A DNA stretch of 64,000 nucleotides from Dreissena polymorpha (taxonomy: Eukaryota; Mollusca; Bivalvia; Myida; Dreissenidae): NCBI RefSeq assembly GCF_020536995.1, contig NC_068355.1:70636926-70700925 (forward strand). The letters are read 5' to 3'. The translations under genes were made by a program, and so were the position numbers. The notes beneath the pieces are model-generated. The model worked only from the letters and a program-made list of their open reading frames with translations, made no database searches and was not told the origin of the DNA. The first letter of the stretch is position 1. Every line of letters starts with the position of its first letter. Below, one piece after another: positions 44,718-57,000 of the stretch.

Positions 44718-46301
44718 ATTATCCTCGCTAAATTTCGGAAGGGGATATAGTAATAGTCTTCGTCCGTCTGCCTGTCCGTCCTTCTGTCCAAAACTTTGTC
44801 CAGAGCATAACTACAAATCTATTCAATGGATTTACTATAAACTTAGAATATAAACAAATGGCAACTAGGAGAAGTGCAGTGACCAAGAACCATAACTCTA
44901 TCTACCTTAGTTTTTTAATATCTCCCTTGATTATATCAAATTAAATTTTTGTCAGGAACATAACTCGTAATCTACTGAAAGGATTTACATGAAATTTGAA
45001 ATATAAACAGATGGCAAGTAGGAGAAGTGCAGTGACTAAGAACCATAACTCTCTGTACCTTAGTTTTTGAAATTTCTCCCTTTATTTAATTTAAAAGTAA
45101 ATTAAATTTGTATCCGTTTTGTCCAGAGCATAACTGTAAATCTACTGAAGGGATTAACTGTAAATCTACTGAAGGGATTAACTTAAAACTTCAAATATAA
45201 ACAGATGACAACTAGGAAGAGTGCAGTGACCAAATACCATTACTCTATCTACCTTAGTTTTGAATTATCTCATTATTGTCCCCTAGCGGGTTTACCGGAG
45301 GGGACTTATGGTTTGCGCTCTCTGTGTCAGTGAGTCCGTCACACTTTTCTGGATCCTGTGATAACTTTAAAAGATCTTCATATTTTTTCATGAAACTTGA
45401 AACATCGGACATATGGCAATATGGAGATTATGCAAGTAATTTTATTGTGTTCCTACGTTAAGAATATTGGTTGCTATGACAACAAATAGACTAGAAATAC
45501 TGCTGAAAATGGTGGATCCTGCACACTTTTCTGGATACTGCAATAACTTTAAAAGTTCTTCCTATTTTTTCATGAAATTTGAAAAATGGATAGATGGCAA
45601 TATGGACAATATGCATGTCAATTTATTTTTTTCTACGTCAAAAATTCTGGTTGCTTTTGCAACAAATAAAAAAAATCTGACAATGGTGAAGCAGGTAGGG
45701 GACATATATTGCTTGGCAATAGTCTTGTTTAATTTGAAAGTTCATTTTTGTCCAAAGCATAACTCTAATTCTATATAAGAGTTTCACTTGAAACTTAAAA
45801 AATAAATCCTTTCTATATAAGGGATTTACTTGAAACATATTGTTCAAAGCTATCCGGGTCTAAGAAAGAGTTTAAAATGAAACTCAAAATATATCAAGGA
45901 CAAGTGTAGTGTCTCAAAGCCATAATCATAGCTATGTATTTTAGCTTTTCAATTTTTAATATCTCCCTTTATCAAATTTTACAAAATATTTCAATTTTAA
46001 CACTGAAGTATTCACTGTAAAATGAATGGAAGAGTTAAAGGAAAAATACAGTGATCAAGAACAGTAACTGTTTATAGTCATCTTGTTTAATTACCTCCCT
46101 TTCTTTCATTTCCATATTTTTTATTTTCTACAGCATAACTCCAACACTATGTAACTAATTGATCCTTGAAATATGAATAGATGACACAGGTGCCATGTTT
46201 TACAAATATTATTCTTCTCTCTAAAACAAATGTTCTCCTACAGGCAAACACATTTCGGCGGGGATGGCTATGTTAATCAGTTAATGTGGCTCTTGTTGGT
46301 A
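44718..46301 (+). mobile_element. Pearl-like element, TATCCTCGC family (full, with nested pearl)
   Basis: Starts at the same palindrome as 41395. It contains about six diverged units of 150-170 bp (GTCCAGAGCATAACT, TTTACTTGAAACTT-like, AAGAACCATAACTCTATCTA) and ends TTTCGGCGGGGATGGCTATG...GTGGCTCTTGTTGG. A different pearl family is inserted at 45272-45733. Confidence 0.75.
45272..45733 (+). mobile_element. Nested pearl-like element, TGTCCCCTAGCGGG family
   Basis: Starts TTGTCCCCTAGCGGG with a mirrored CCGGAGGGGACTTATGG, has two units of about 180 bp (ACTTTTCTGGAT, TTTTTCATGAAACTTGAAAC), and ends GGGGACATATATTGC...AGTCTTGTTT. It interrupts a tandem unit of the host pearl. Confidence 0.7.
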
Positions 46302-46954
46302 TTTATTTTATAAGCACATAACAGCTTTGCATTTTCCAGTTTTTATTTCTGGATTAAATTGAAGGTAACAAAGAGAATGATTGCCATCTTATTTTTCGTA
46401 ACTTTCACAAATATCCAGAAGAAGCGAATCTCAAATTTACACAAGTTATCATCACGGTGTATAATTCCAGATGTTGTCATGTAGTTTATTGTTATTTGGG
46501 TGTTGTTATGTGTCTTATCAGCGGATATATTTCAAGTTCATTATGGCAGTCACAGTGCGGTATCAGATAAGATATTAGACCTCCCAAATTCAAATCAACT
46601 TTGTATTATAAACATTGATCGCTATCAGACAAGGGCCTAACACAAGGGTGCAGAACCAAGTCACACCAAGGTCCCACCCTGCCACCTTTTATCCACACAT
46701 GCCCTTATTTTGATTTCATCACATTATTATAACAGAAGTTGTATTTGAAGTTTCAACAATAAATCCTTTCAAAATTCTATCAAGTATCCGTTCTGTGTCA
46801 ATGAACCCTACAGCGTAGTCATATGCAATGCGATCGCACTGTAGAATTACAATCAAAGAAATAAAAAATAAATTGTGTTTTGTTTCCAGCATGTGTATTA
46901 GAAAGAAAATTATATTTGCAAATCCCTATTTCCTTAGTTTAAACCTATTTATTT
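46302..46954. other. Unclassified DNA
   Basis: No gene or repeat architecture recognised. Confidence 0.4.
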
Positions 46955-47125
46955 AAGCTCGCTTGCATAGAAAGCCTAAGGCTTATTTGGAACGCTCTTG
47001 AGTACGTTTCCTGGGACTAGAACCAGTGCTTGGAGTCTGGGGGAACTTTAAAAAACGCTTCCACAGTGGGGATCAAACCCCTGACCTCCAGATTGCAATG
47101 CAGACACCATATTCACTACATGACT
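46955..47125 (-). repeat. tRNA-derived SINE-like sequence
   Basis: On the minus strand, a box A-like GTAGTGAATATGG and a box B-like GGTTTGATCCCC are correctly ordered, followed by a conserved-looking core (CCAGACTCCAAGCACTGGTT). No tail or target duplication is certain. Confidence 0.5.
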
Positions 47126-47650
47126 TTTCCCTTCACAATTGGCATCTTAAGCATCGCCAAAAGAATCCTGGCTGTCCGATTTAGAAGGATATGACTGACA
47201 ATCACTAAATTCTCATACAATTGCAACATATACAGTTCAACAGAAAATTCTCCATGATAACTATCGTATTCTATTTCCATTTATTTTTCTTACAAAACTT
47301 GCGAGAAAAATATCACATCCAAAGCCCAATTATGCCGGTGCGGGCGTATAAGCACGGATTCAAACTAAGTATCTACCAGTTTTAATGACAATGTAAAAAT
47401 TCAGGACTTTCTCATATTCCTTCTCGCTAAAAACACTATCATTGAATCGAAGCTGGGTGTGAAAATGTTTTTATATGGACAAAATTTGATAAATAAAGTG
47501 TTTCTATTAAAGGGTTTTTAAAAAGCATGGCATTTCACCTTTAAACCCCCTTTTCACAGAGCACCTCCCATATTAAATGAAAGCTTGTTTTACAGCAAAC
47601 ATAAAAGTCATTATGAATCTATTACAAGTTATATAATATTTATATATTTT
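47126..47650. other. Unclassified DNA
   Basis: Only a degenerate TTAAAGGG...CCCCCTTTTCACAG pair near 47512-47562, possibly the remains of a TTAA-type element. Confidence 0.35.
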
Positions 47651-47651
47651 A

Positions 47652-48330
47652 AGCTCAACTGAGCACAACGTGCTCAAGGTGAGCTTTTGTGATCGCCTTT
47701 TGTCCATCGTCCGTTGTCTGTCGTGCGTTGTGCGACGTCAACGTTTTCCTTGTTCACTCTCTAGAGGCCACATTTATTGTCCAATCTTCATGAACTTTGG
47801 TCAGAAGATTTGTTTTCAATGATATCTTGGATGAGCTCAAAAATGGTTACGTTTACTTGAAAAACATTGCTGCCAAGGGGCAGGGCATTTTTCCTTATAC
47901 ATGTATGGCTATATACTAATATACTAGTACATGTATGGCCATAGCAAAATCTTGTTAACACTCTAGAGGCCACATTTATTGTCCGATCCTCATAAAACTT
48001 GGTCCGAAGATTCATCCCAATGATATCTTGGACGAGTTTGAAAATGATGTCCGTTGGTTGAAAAACATGGCCGGCGGGGCATTTTTACTTATATGGCTAT
48101 AGTAAAACCTTGTTAACACTCTAGAGGCTACATTTATTTTCTGATCTTCATGAAACTTGCTCAGATGATTTGTCCCAATGATATCTTGGATGAGTTCAAA
48201 AATTGTAACCTTGGCTTGAAAAACATGGCTGCCAAGGGGCGGGGCATTTTTCCTAATATGGCTATAGTAAAATCTTGTTAACTTTCTAGTTTGCTCAATC
48301 TTCATGAAGTTTGGTCAGAACATTGGTTTC
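47652..48330 (+). mobile_element. Pearl-like element, AGCTCAACTGAGC family, 5' part
   Basis: Palindrome AGCTCAACTGAGCACAACGT, then GTCCATCGTCCG and units of about 165 bp (TCTAGAGGCCACATTTATTG, CTTCATGAAACTTG). The matching 3' part lies at 53227-53672, so the element has been split by about 4.9 kb of later insertions. Confidence 0.75.
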
Positions 48331-48826
48331 CTGTGTAGTAATGTTTGGTTTTATTATGTCAATATTACTGTATGTGACATTAACTGTGTTATGTAATTTT
48401 TCATAACACAGAATTTTCATAGTTAACATAACTGTTTTAGTCATTAACACTTATGATAAGCCTTTCAACTAAAAGATAACTGACACAAAGACAACATGTA
48501 CATGATTTTGCAGTATTTATGCAGTATTTATCTCCCTTGTTTAACCTGGTTCAGTTATCTATTTTTAGTTCTGCTCTGGAATTTGGGAAGATATTGATCA
48601 TTGATAAATGCACTGTTCTGAGGGAAAATTGACTACTCTGCCATTGATCTCTTCTGAACTGTATAAAATAAGCTGTTTGGGCTGATTTTAACACCTCTTG
48701 ATGCTTTCTTGAAAAGTTAACAGCTCTTGAAAAAGGTTGAAATTTTGAAATAATTAAACTCTAAATTATTTTAAACACAAGCATCAAGACATTTTGGCAT
48801 TATTTTCTTAATTATTCTTATTATTA
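48331..48826. other. Unclassified DNA
   Basis: About 0.5 kb without recognised structure, between two pearl-like elements. Confidence 0.4.
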
Positions 48827-49582
48827 TCCCCCGCCAGAGGCGGAGGGATATTGTTTTGGCGTTGTCTGTCCGTCCGGCACTTTTGTGTCCGGAGCCATAT
48901 CTTGGAAGTTCTTTGGTGGATTTCATTTAAACTTGGTATGAGTATATATATGCATACGAGGATGATGTACGTCAAATGGCATTGAACACCATCTGTTAAA
49001 AACAGACATATGGCCCTTTGTATCTTGAAAAAATGCTTTTTACTATAGGCACTTTTGTTTCCGGAGCCATATCTTGGAAGTGCTTTGGCGGATTTCATTT
49101 AAACTTGGTATGAGTATATATGCATAAGAGGATGATGCACGCCAAATGGCATTGTACACCATCTGTTAAAAACAGACTTATGGCCCTTTGTATCTTTAAA
49201 AAATGCTTTTTACTATAGGCATTTTTGTGTCCGGAGCCATATCTTGGAAGCGCTTTGGCGGTATTTCTTTGAAACTTGGTATGAATATATTCCCGCGCCA
49301 GAGGCGGAGGGATATTGTTTTGGCGTTGTCCGTCCATCCGGCTGTCCGTCCGGCACTTTTGTGTCGGGAGCCATATCTCGGAAGTGCTTTTTGTGGAAAA
49401 CGCACGACTTATTAATTCACCTAAATAAATTGTGAAGGCTTAAGAACCTTCCTTTGTCTTAGTTTTGTGTCATTGTCCTCCGTCCGTCCATCTATCATTA
49501 TGTTCATCCGTCCAATTTGCACCCATCCTCAAACAAAGCATATGTTGCGGGGGATACCTTTGGCCTTTCAGGCCCTCTTGTT
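48827..49582 (+). mobile_element. Pearl-like TATCCCCCGCC elements and mosaic end
   Basis: Two to three units of about 175 bp after a CCGCCAGAGGCGG palindrome, a second palindromic start at about 49298, then the same mosaic 3' part as at 41900-42045. Confidence 0.75.
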
Positions 49583-49841
49583 TAGATTATTTTTATTTGG
49601 CATTTTCTAAATTAGAAAGACTCTATTCTATTTCACTAACTGTAGTAAATTTTTCTTATTTTTGCATTTGATTCACTGAAGTTTCCTAATCTCCATAAAT
49701 ATTGTTCTTTAAAGGGGCCTTTTCACAGATTTGGGCATTTTTTAACTTATTCATTAAATGCTTTATATTGATAAATGTAAACATTGGATCGTAAAAGCAC
49801 CAGTAAAAAATCAAGAATAAAATTAAAAAAAGGAAAAGAAC

Positions 49842-49930
49842 TTGCCCGGAGCATGTTTCGAACCAGTGACCCCTGGAGTCCTGCCAGAGTCCTGAAGTAA
49901 AAACACTTTAGCCTACTGAGCTATTCCGCC
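49842..49930 (-). repeat. tRNA-like module (SINE head type)
   Basis: On the minus strand, box A-like TAGCTCAGTAGG and box B-like GGTTCGAAAC are well matched to pol III consensus, with a long variable region. It is located about 130 bp from the element's left end, as in copy 1. Confidence 0.7.
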
Positions 49931-50056
49931 AAGTACACATTCTTGACGTATTTTATACCTTATATAAGCAATCTTCGTAGTTTCACAAAATTTAACGACA
50001 AAAACAGAACTCTCCAAATTATTCAATCGTTTTGCGTTGCAACGCTTTATAATTTT

Positions 50057-51429
50057 TAGCTCATCTATTTTTTGAAAAAAAATTATGAGCTATTGTCATC
50101 ACCTTGGCGTCGGCGTTGGCGTTGGCGTTGGCGTTGGCGTTGGCGTCGGCGTCCGGTTAAGTTTTGCGTTTAGGTCCACTTTTCTCAGAAAGTATCAATG
50201 CTATTGCATTCAAACTTGGTACACTTACTTACTATCATGAGGGGACTAGGCAGGCAAAGTTAGATAACTCTGGCGTGCATTTTGACAGAATTATGTGCCC
50301 TTTTTGTACTTAAAAAATTGCAAATTTTGGTTAAGTTTTGCGTTTAGTTCCACTTTTCTCAGTAAGTATCAATGCTATTGCATTCAAACTTGGTACACTT
50401 ACTTACTATCATGAGGGGACTGGGCAGGCAAAGTTAGATAACTCTGGCATGCATTTTGACAGAATTATGTGCCCTTTTTATACTTAGAAAATTGACAATT
50501 TTGGTTAAGTTTTGTGTTTAGGTCCATTTTATTCCTTAAGCATCAAAGCTATTGCTTTCATACTTGCAACACTTACTAACTATCATAAGGGGACTGTGCA
50601 GGCAAAGTAATGTAACTCTGACTGGCATTTTGACAGAATTATGTGCCCTTTTTATACTTAGAAAATTGAAAATTTGATTAAGTTTTGTGTTTAGGTCCAC
50701 TTTATTCCTACAGTATCAAAGCTATTGCTTTCATACTTGCAAGATTTATGAACTATCATAAGGGGACGGTGCAGGCAAAGTTATGTAACTCTGACTGGCA
50801 TTTGGACGGAATTATGGGCCCTTTATACTTAGAAAATTGAAAATTTGGTTAAGATTTATGTTTTGGTCACTTTACCCCTAAAGTATCATAGATATTGCTT
50901 TCATACTTGGAACACTCACAAACTATCATAAGGGTACAGTAAAAGGACAAGTTGCATAACTCTGGTTGTCATTGTTACGGAATTATGGCCCTTTTTTGAC
51001 TTAGTAACTTTTAATATATGGTTAAATTTTGTGTTTCGATCCACTCGAAGTATCAAGGCTATTGCTTTCAAACTTCAAATACTTACATGCTATCATGAGG
51101 TTACTGTACCTGGCAACTTGAATTTTACTTTGACCTTTGAATGACCTTGACTCTCAAGGTCAAATTATTAAATTTTGCTAAAATTGCCATAACTTCTTTA
51201 TTTATGATTAGATTTGATTGATACTTTGATGAAACTACTCTTACCTGACATACCACAATAGACTTCACCCAAACCATCCCCCGTGCCCTCCCCCCCCTCC
51301 CCCCCTCCCCCCCCCCCCCCTAATTTTTTTTTTTTTTTTTTTTTTTATAAGATCATCTCACAAATGACCACCACACCCTCACACTATACCCCCACCCCAC
51401 CCCCCCACCCCCCCCCCAAATTTTTTTTT

Positions 51430-51465
<36 letters not shown>

Positions 51466-51703
51466 CATCTCACAAATTATCACCACACCCTCACACTATA
51501 CCCCCCCCCCCCCCGATTTTTTTTTTTTTTTTTTTTTTTTTTTCGCTTTTTTGGAAGATAATGTAATAAATGTCCACAACCCCACACTATACACCCCTCT
51601 TCACTCCACTCCTCCCTCCTTTGTGATTGAAAATGAGAGTCCCTTCACCTTTAAAAAGAAAATAGATGAGCGGTCTGCACCCGCAAGGCGGTGCTCTTGT
51701 TAG
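50057..51703 (+). mobile_element. Pearl-like element, AGCTCATCTATTTTT family
   Basis: Palindromic start AGCTCATC...ATGAGCT, a GGCGTT/GGCGTC microsatellite, six or more units of about 165 bp (GCATTCAAACTTGGTACACT, GAATTATGTGCCC), long C and T runs, and an end in GATGAGCGGTCTGCACCC...GGTGCTCTTGTT. Copy 1 of the TTAA element (near 35107) shows the uninterrupted site, with a T-T junction and no target duplication. Confidence 0.85.
51280..51545. repeat. Alternating poly-C and poly-T tracts
   Basis: Three blocks of C-runs and T-runs (up to about 30 T), each followed by AGATCATCTCACAAAT or a variant. This is slippage-prone expansion inside the pearl element. Confidence 0.85.
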
Positions 51704-52430
51704 GTTTTAAAATCGTCAAAAGATGCATATAATGGCTATATTAGAGCATGGTAAATGTTCAGTATTACTGTTTCCTCACAAATATCAAAACTAAAACGAA
51801 AATTTGCGGATCTGAAACAACTTTTTTCAATTTTGTCAATTTACCAAAGCGTGAAAAAATCCCTTTAAATCAAATTAGACCTGTTTTGTAAACTAGATTT
51901 TTGAAGCACTTTCTAGACTAACAGTAACTTATATTTATATCAGTTTTTTTTGACAGATTTTGAACTTCTTTTTACATTCATTAAGGTATTTGCTGTATGT
52001 TGTTCATTTTTGTAACGATACTTAGATTCTTTAGACTTGGCTTGTACCTGTTCTTAATTTTCTGTCATTGTTCTTCATTTTCCGAGTTCTTGGAATAAAA
52101 ATTAGTTATTATTGTTAAAGCTGCCTTGGTTTTCACTTATAAATAAATTCTTTGAGTGTATTTAGGCGTCCCTGACTGAATGCCTTTAGTTAATTGAATT
52201 ACAACCTGTCAGTATATTCATCCTGACTGGAAATAAGAGTATGTCAAATAAATATTTCCGCATTACATAAATGCTTACAAAGTTACATAACTTGTAACCG
52301 TCCTGTGACCGGTTCATTTGCGTAAGCGAAGGGGACCGCACTACCACACCTGGATAGGACAGTTGAGTTTGATAATGGTTTGGATCGGTAAAAAAACATG
52401 GCCGCCAGGGGGGGGGTTTATGTCCCCCAC

Positions 52431-53226
52431 TATAGTAGTGGGGGACATATTGTTTTTGCTCTGTTGGTTGGTCTGTTGGTTGGTTTGCGCCAACTTTAAC
52501 ATTTGCAATAACTTTTGCAATATTGAAGATAGCAACTTGATATTTGGCATGCATATGTATCTCATGGAGCTGCACATTTTGAGTGGTGAAAGGTCAAGGT
52601 CATCCTTTAAGGTCAAAGGTCAAATATATGGGTCAAAATCGCTCATTTAATGTACACTTTTGCAATATTTCAATATTCAAGATAGCAACTTGATATTTGG
52701 CATGCTCATGGAGCTGCACATTTTGAGTGTTGAAAGGTCAAGGTCATCCTTCAAGGTCAAAGGTCAAATATATGGGTCAAAATCGCTCATTTAATGTACA
52801 CTTTTGCAATATTTCAATATCCAAGATAGCAACTTGATATTTGGTATGCATGTGTATCTCATGGAGCTGCACATTTTGAGTGGTGAAAGGTCAAGGTCAT
52901 CCTTCAAGGTCAGAGGTCAAATATATGTGGCCAAAATCGCTCATTTGATGAGTACTTTTGCAATATTGAAGATAGCAACTTGATATTTGGCATGCATGTG
53001 TATCTCATTGAGCTGCACATTTTGAGTGGTGAAAGGTCAAGGTCATCCTTCAAGGTCAAATATATGGGTCAAAATTGCTCATGTAATGTCACTTCTGCAA
53101 TATTGAAGCTAGCAATTTTATATTTGACATGCATGTGTATCCCATGGAGCTGCACATTTTGAGTGGTGAAGGGTCAATGTCATCCTCCAAGGTCAAACGT
53201 CATATACGGGGACATAGTGTTTCACA
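52431..53226 (+). mobile_element. Pearl-like element, TGTCCCCCACTA family (complete)
   Basis: Same palindromic start as at 42716, five units of about 150 bp, and the 3' end CATATACGGGGACATAGTGT...CATCTTGTTCC that the first duplication copy lacks. Confidence 0.8.
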
Positions 53227-53672
53227 AACACATCTTGTTCCTTATATTTATAGAGTAAAAAAGCTTGTGAACACTCTAGAAGTCACATGTTTTGCCTAAT
53301 CATCATGAAATTTTGTCAAAACATAAGTTATGTGGATGTCTGGGACGAGTTTGAAAATGGCCGTGATCAGTGAAAAAACATGGCCGCCAGGGAGTGGGGC
53401 AGTTTTGTTTATATGTATGTAGTGACAACATGTGAACAGTCTAGAAGACACATTTTTTTCCCAATCTTCATGAAATTTGGACTTGTCTTGGAAGAGTTAA
53501 AAAATGGTTCAGGTCTGTTAAAAAAACATGGCCCTCAAGGGGCCATTTGTTGTTCATTCTTCATGATACTTGGTTAGAACATTTGTTCCATTGATATCTT
53601 GGGCTGCAAAGAACAGGTCATTTCTTTTTATCTCAGTTGAGCAACTTTGGGCCTTTCAGGCCCTCTTGTTTA
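53227..53672 (+). mobile_element. Pearl-like AGCTC family, 3' part
   Basis: Two and a half units (ATCATCATGAAATTTTGTC and similar), then CTCAGTTGAGCAACTTTGGG and a GGGCCTTTCAGGCCC hairpin followed by TCTTGTTT. It completes the element begun at 47652 and ends about 30 bp before 53702. Confidence 0.75.
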
Positions 53673-53855
53673 ATTCACACTGAAAAGAAGTGAATAAAAA
53701 TATGGCCCAACAGGTAAAATTCTTTTGCTTCATATTCACAAAGAGAAAAGTCCTTGTTATTTCACAGAGAGTTTACCATGTTCGTTTAAAGGTAATTCTT
53801 TAATTTCTGGCTTTGATTCATGCTTGAATAATTACCGACAGGTAGATGACCATCA

Positions 53856-54099
53856 ATGGCAGCAACAAATAGACCAGTTAATAAGAAGAGAAGGCCTTCT
53901 TGTAGTGGAGAGTACAATGAGGCAGATGACTACCTGGACCTCACGGACACCAGTCTGGAAAGTGCAGAAATGTATCTGTCCATGAACTTGTCAGACCAGA
54001 CTGCTGAACAAAATACAACTGCTGACTTTTTTGACAGTGGTCTTGGGTCAGAACAATTATTAATGTCAGAGAGTATGTCCCTCCTCTCGTCACAATCAG
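53856..54099 (+). CDS. RNF216-like, first certain coding exon
   Basis: Encodes MAATNRPVNKKRRPSCSGEY onward, ending SMSLLSSQS plus one base before GTTATT. If the acceptor is CCGACAG (53841), ATG 53856 is the start. If it is GGCAG (53862), translation continues from an upstream exon in phase 1. Confidence 0.65.
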
Positions 54100-57000
54100 G
54101 TTATTGTAGTTTCTGTATTCTGATGAACAATGGAACAGTATTATTTAGTAATATCAAATATTTAATTTGTTAAATGATTTTTACCACAGCTTTCACTTTC
54201 TTTATTGATATACATGATTTATGATGTAATCAAATTTTTACAGTTTAATATTTGTTGCATTGTATTGGAAACAGTTTTGCTAAGTGCAGTTCTGTGTGTA
54301 AATATTTTTAACTATCTTTTCTATACAGAACGTCACAATTCCAGTATTAAAATAGGATTGGAACAGAAGAATGCACTGGAAGAAAAATTCAACAAAAAGG
54401 TAAGCATGATTAAATCATTACCAGGTTTGTCTAGATTCATAAAAATCATCATTAATTTGCAAATTAGAGAATGTATTACCAACTGTTAACATCTACATAA
54501 CATTGATGCATAAATTACATAAGAAGAATAATCTTTTATGTTGATAAAAATCTGGCATTCAAAACTGGTGTAACACTCCGCCAGGGCTAATTAAACACCC
54601 TTATGTGTTAGTACCCGCTGCCTTTTTAGCTCACCTGAGCACAACGTGCTCATGGTGAGCTTTTGTGACGGCTTTTTGTCCATCGTCCGTTGTGCGGCTT
54701 CAACATTTGCCTTGTTAACTCTCTAGAGGCCACATTTATTTACCAATCGTCATGGAATTTGGTCAGAAGATTGGTTTCAATGATATCTTGGATGAGTTCG
54801 AAAATGGTTATGTTTGCTTGAAAAACATGGCTTCCAAATGGCAGTCATTTTTCCTTACAGGGCTATATGTGGCTATAGTAAAATCTTGTTAACACTCTAG
54901 AGGCCACATTTATTGTCTGATCTTCATGTCAGAAGATTCATCCCAATAATATCTTGTACGAGTTCGAAAATGATGCCATATGGTTGAAAAACATGCAGGG
55001 GTTCCGCTGTCGATCGCCATTGGCGCCAAATGGCGCTAAATTTTTAAATGTGGCTCCAATTTTTTAAAAGTGGCGAATTTCAAAAAATCGGTAAAATCCT
55101 ATCCGAAAATGTACTGCGAGTCGAAAGCACGCGACCGAGCATCAGCGGCCAGCGTCTGTCAGTTGTAAATATTGATTTACGATGATGTAAGCGACCTACA
55201 GTGCAGAGTGCATTAGAAATCACCGAAGCATGTAAGTGTTACAAACGGTGTTTTTACTGCTATTGTCAAGTTTTATGGGGGTTATTATCGGATTAACGGC
55301 TCCTTTATGATATTGAGCAATAAGTTAAGTAACTCGGGGACAAACTGTCACGACGATCAATAATTATAATGATTATTAGGGCCTCTATTTCTTTGTTAAA
55401 ATCAAAACCATGGGGCTGGCAAAAGCATTTAATTCCTCCACATCAACAAATAAAAACTTGTTTCAACAGGTATTTGTGAGCATTTCTGTTTAATAGATTC
55501 ATTATTGTAATGTTCTTGGAAGGATATAAATTGATTAAGATAACAACAATTTCTGAATTAAATATAAAACATTCACTCGATGTACTATATTTCGGATATG
55601 TTAAATTCGGACATTTAAAGATAGGGACATTTATGAGTTGGTTTGATGTTGATAGTTTGTAAAAATATGTTTTATGTTATTTTAGGCAACTAGAATGGAT
55701 TGTGGCAATTATCTGGGCCTTTCTGTCAGGAAAAAGGCGTGAACAACAGTCATTTAATTAAACCTGGAAATCATCCACCACTCACAGAAAACTTGTTAAC
55801 AACAGAAGCTGATGTATATCATGTCCAAATGACCAAATATAACTGTTAAACAATTTGAAGTGAGATGCTTTATTTTCTGATTCCCTTTCAAATGATGAAC
55901 ATTGGTGTGATTTTATGTTTAAATAATTACTTTCGAAACATTTATGCAGCATACTGTTTAATACATTGATGTTAACATTATTATATTATTTTGGTTATCC
56001 GTGTTGTTTATCAAGTTGAAAAAAATGTTATTTATATACAAATAAAGCTTATTAAGACTTATAAAGGTACTTATTGTTTTCTTTATGAAATAACATACTT
56101 TTTAAAGTGATAATATAGTAAATGACAATAATGTAGTAAGGTTTCTTAAAATGATTGTTCTTATTAATAAGGTGGAATAACCAACAGTATTCACGCCGCG
56201 AAAAAGTGGCGACAACTTTTTTTGGGCCAGTGGAACCCCTGAACATGGCCGCCAGGGGTGAGGCATTTTTTCCTTATATGGCTATAGTAAAACCTTGTTA
56301 ACACTCTAGAGGCCACATTTATTTTCCGATCTTCATGAAACTTGCTCAGAAGATTTGTCCCACTGATATCTTGGATGAGTTCAAAAATGGTAACCTTTGC
56401 TTGAAAAACATGGCTGCCAAGGGGCGGGGCATTTTTCCTTATATAACTTTATATGGCTATAATAAAATCTTGTTAACCCTCTAGAGGCCACATTTATTGT
56501 CCAATCTTCATGAAACTTGTTCAGAAGATTCATCCCAATAATATCTTTGACGAGTTCGAAAATTATGCCTGTTAGTTGAAAAACATGGCCACCAGAGGGC
56601 GGGGCATTTTTCCTTATATGGCTTTGGTAAAACATTGTTAACACTCTAGAGGCCACATTTATTGTCCAATCTTCATGAAATATGGTCAGAAGATTTGTCT
56701 TTATGATATTGGATGAGCTCGAAAATTGTAACCTTTGCTTAAAAAACATGGCCGCCAAGGGGCAGGGCATTTTTCCTTATATGGCTTTATAAGGCTATAG
56801 TAAAATCTTGTTAACACTCTAGAGGCCACATTTATAGTCCGATCTTCATGAAACTCGGTCAGAAGATTCATCCCAATAAAATCTTGGATAAGTTAAAAAA
56901 TGATGCTGGTTGGTTGAAAAACATGGCCATCACAGGGGCGGGGCTTTTTTCCTAATATGGCTATAGTAAAACCTTGTTAACACTCTAGAGGTCACATTTA

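Larger units (their letters stand above)
49713..51864. mobile_element. TTAA-flanked element with tRNA-like module (copy 2)
   Basis: Flanked by TTAA (49709 and 51865). Ends AGGGGCCTTTTCACAG and (inverse) AGGGATTTTTTCACGC. The paralogous stretch at 42157 reads straight through TTTTTTAAATCAAATT, giving a true empty site with a single TTAA. Interior: a tRNA-like module, a nested pearl element and AT-rich DNA shared with copy 1. Confidence 0.92.
43357..53076 (+). repeat. Tandem duplication, copy 2 (9.7 kb)
   Basis: The full-length unit. The junction with copy 1 shows only two or three bases of microhomology (AAAATT/TTATTTT). It contains the extra 2.15-kb TTAA element that copy 1 lacks, so that insertion came after duplication, or the copies are two haplotypes joined in assembly. 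Confidence 0.8.

Noticed and set aside
40305-49405. Many minus-strand frames with SMKSAKALPRYGSGHKS-like repeats
   Set aside because: They are translations of the 175-bp pearl units and vary with unit boundaries. They are repeat artefacts, not genes.
53702-53713. Short coding exon ATGGCCCAACAG|GT before the RNF216-like frame
   Set aside because: Joined to the next good acceptor (53841) it enters a different frame that soon stops, so it is at best a 5'-UTR exon.
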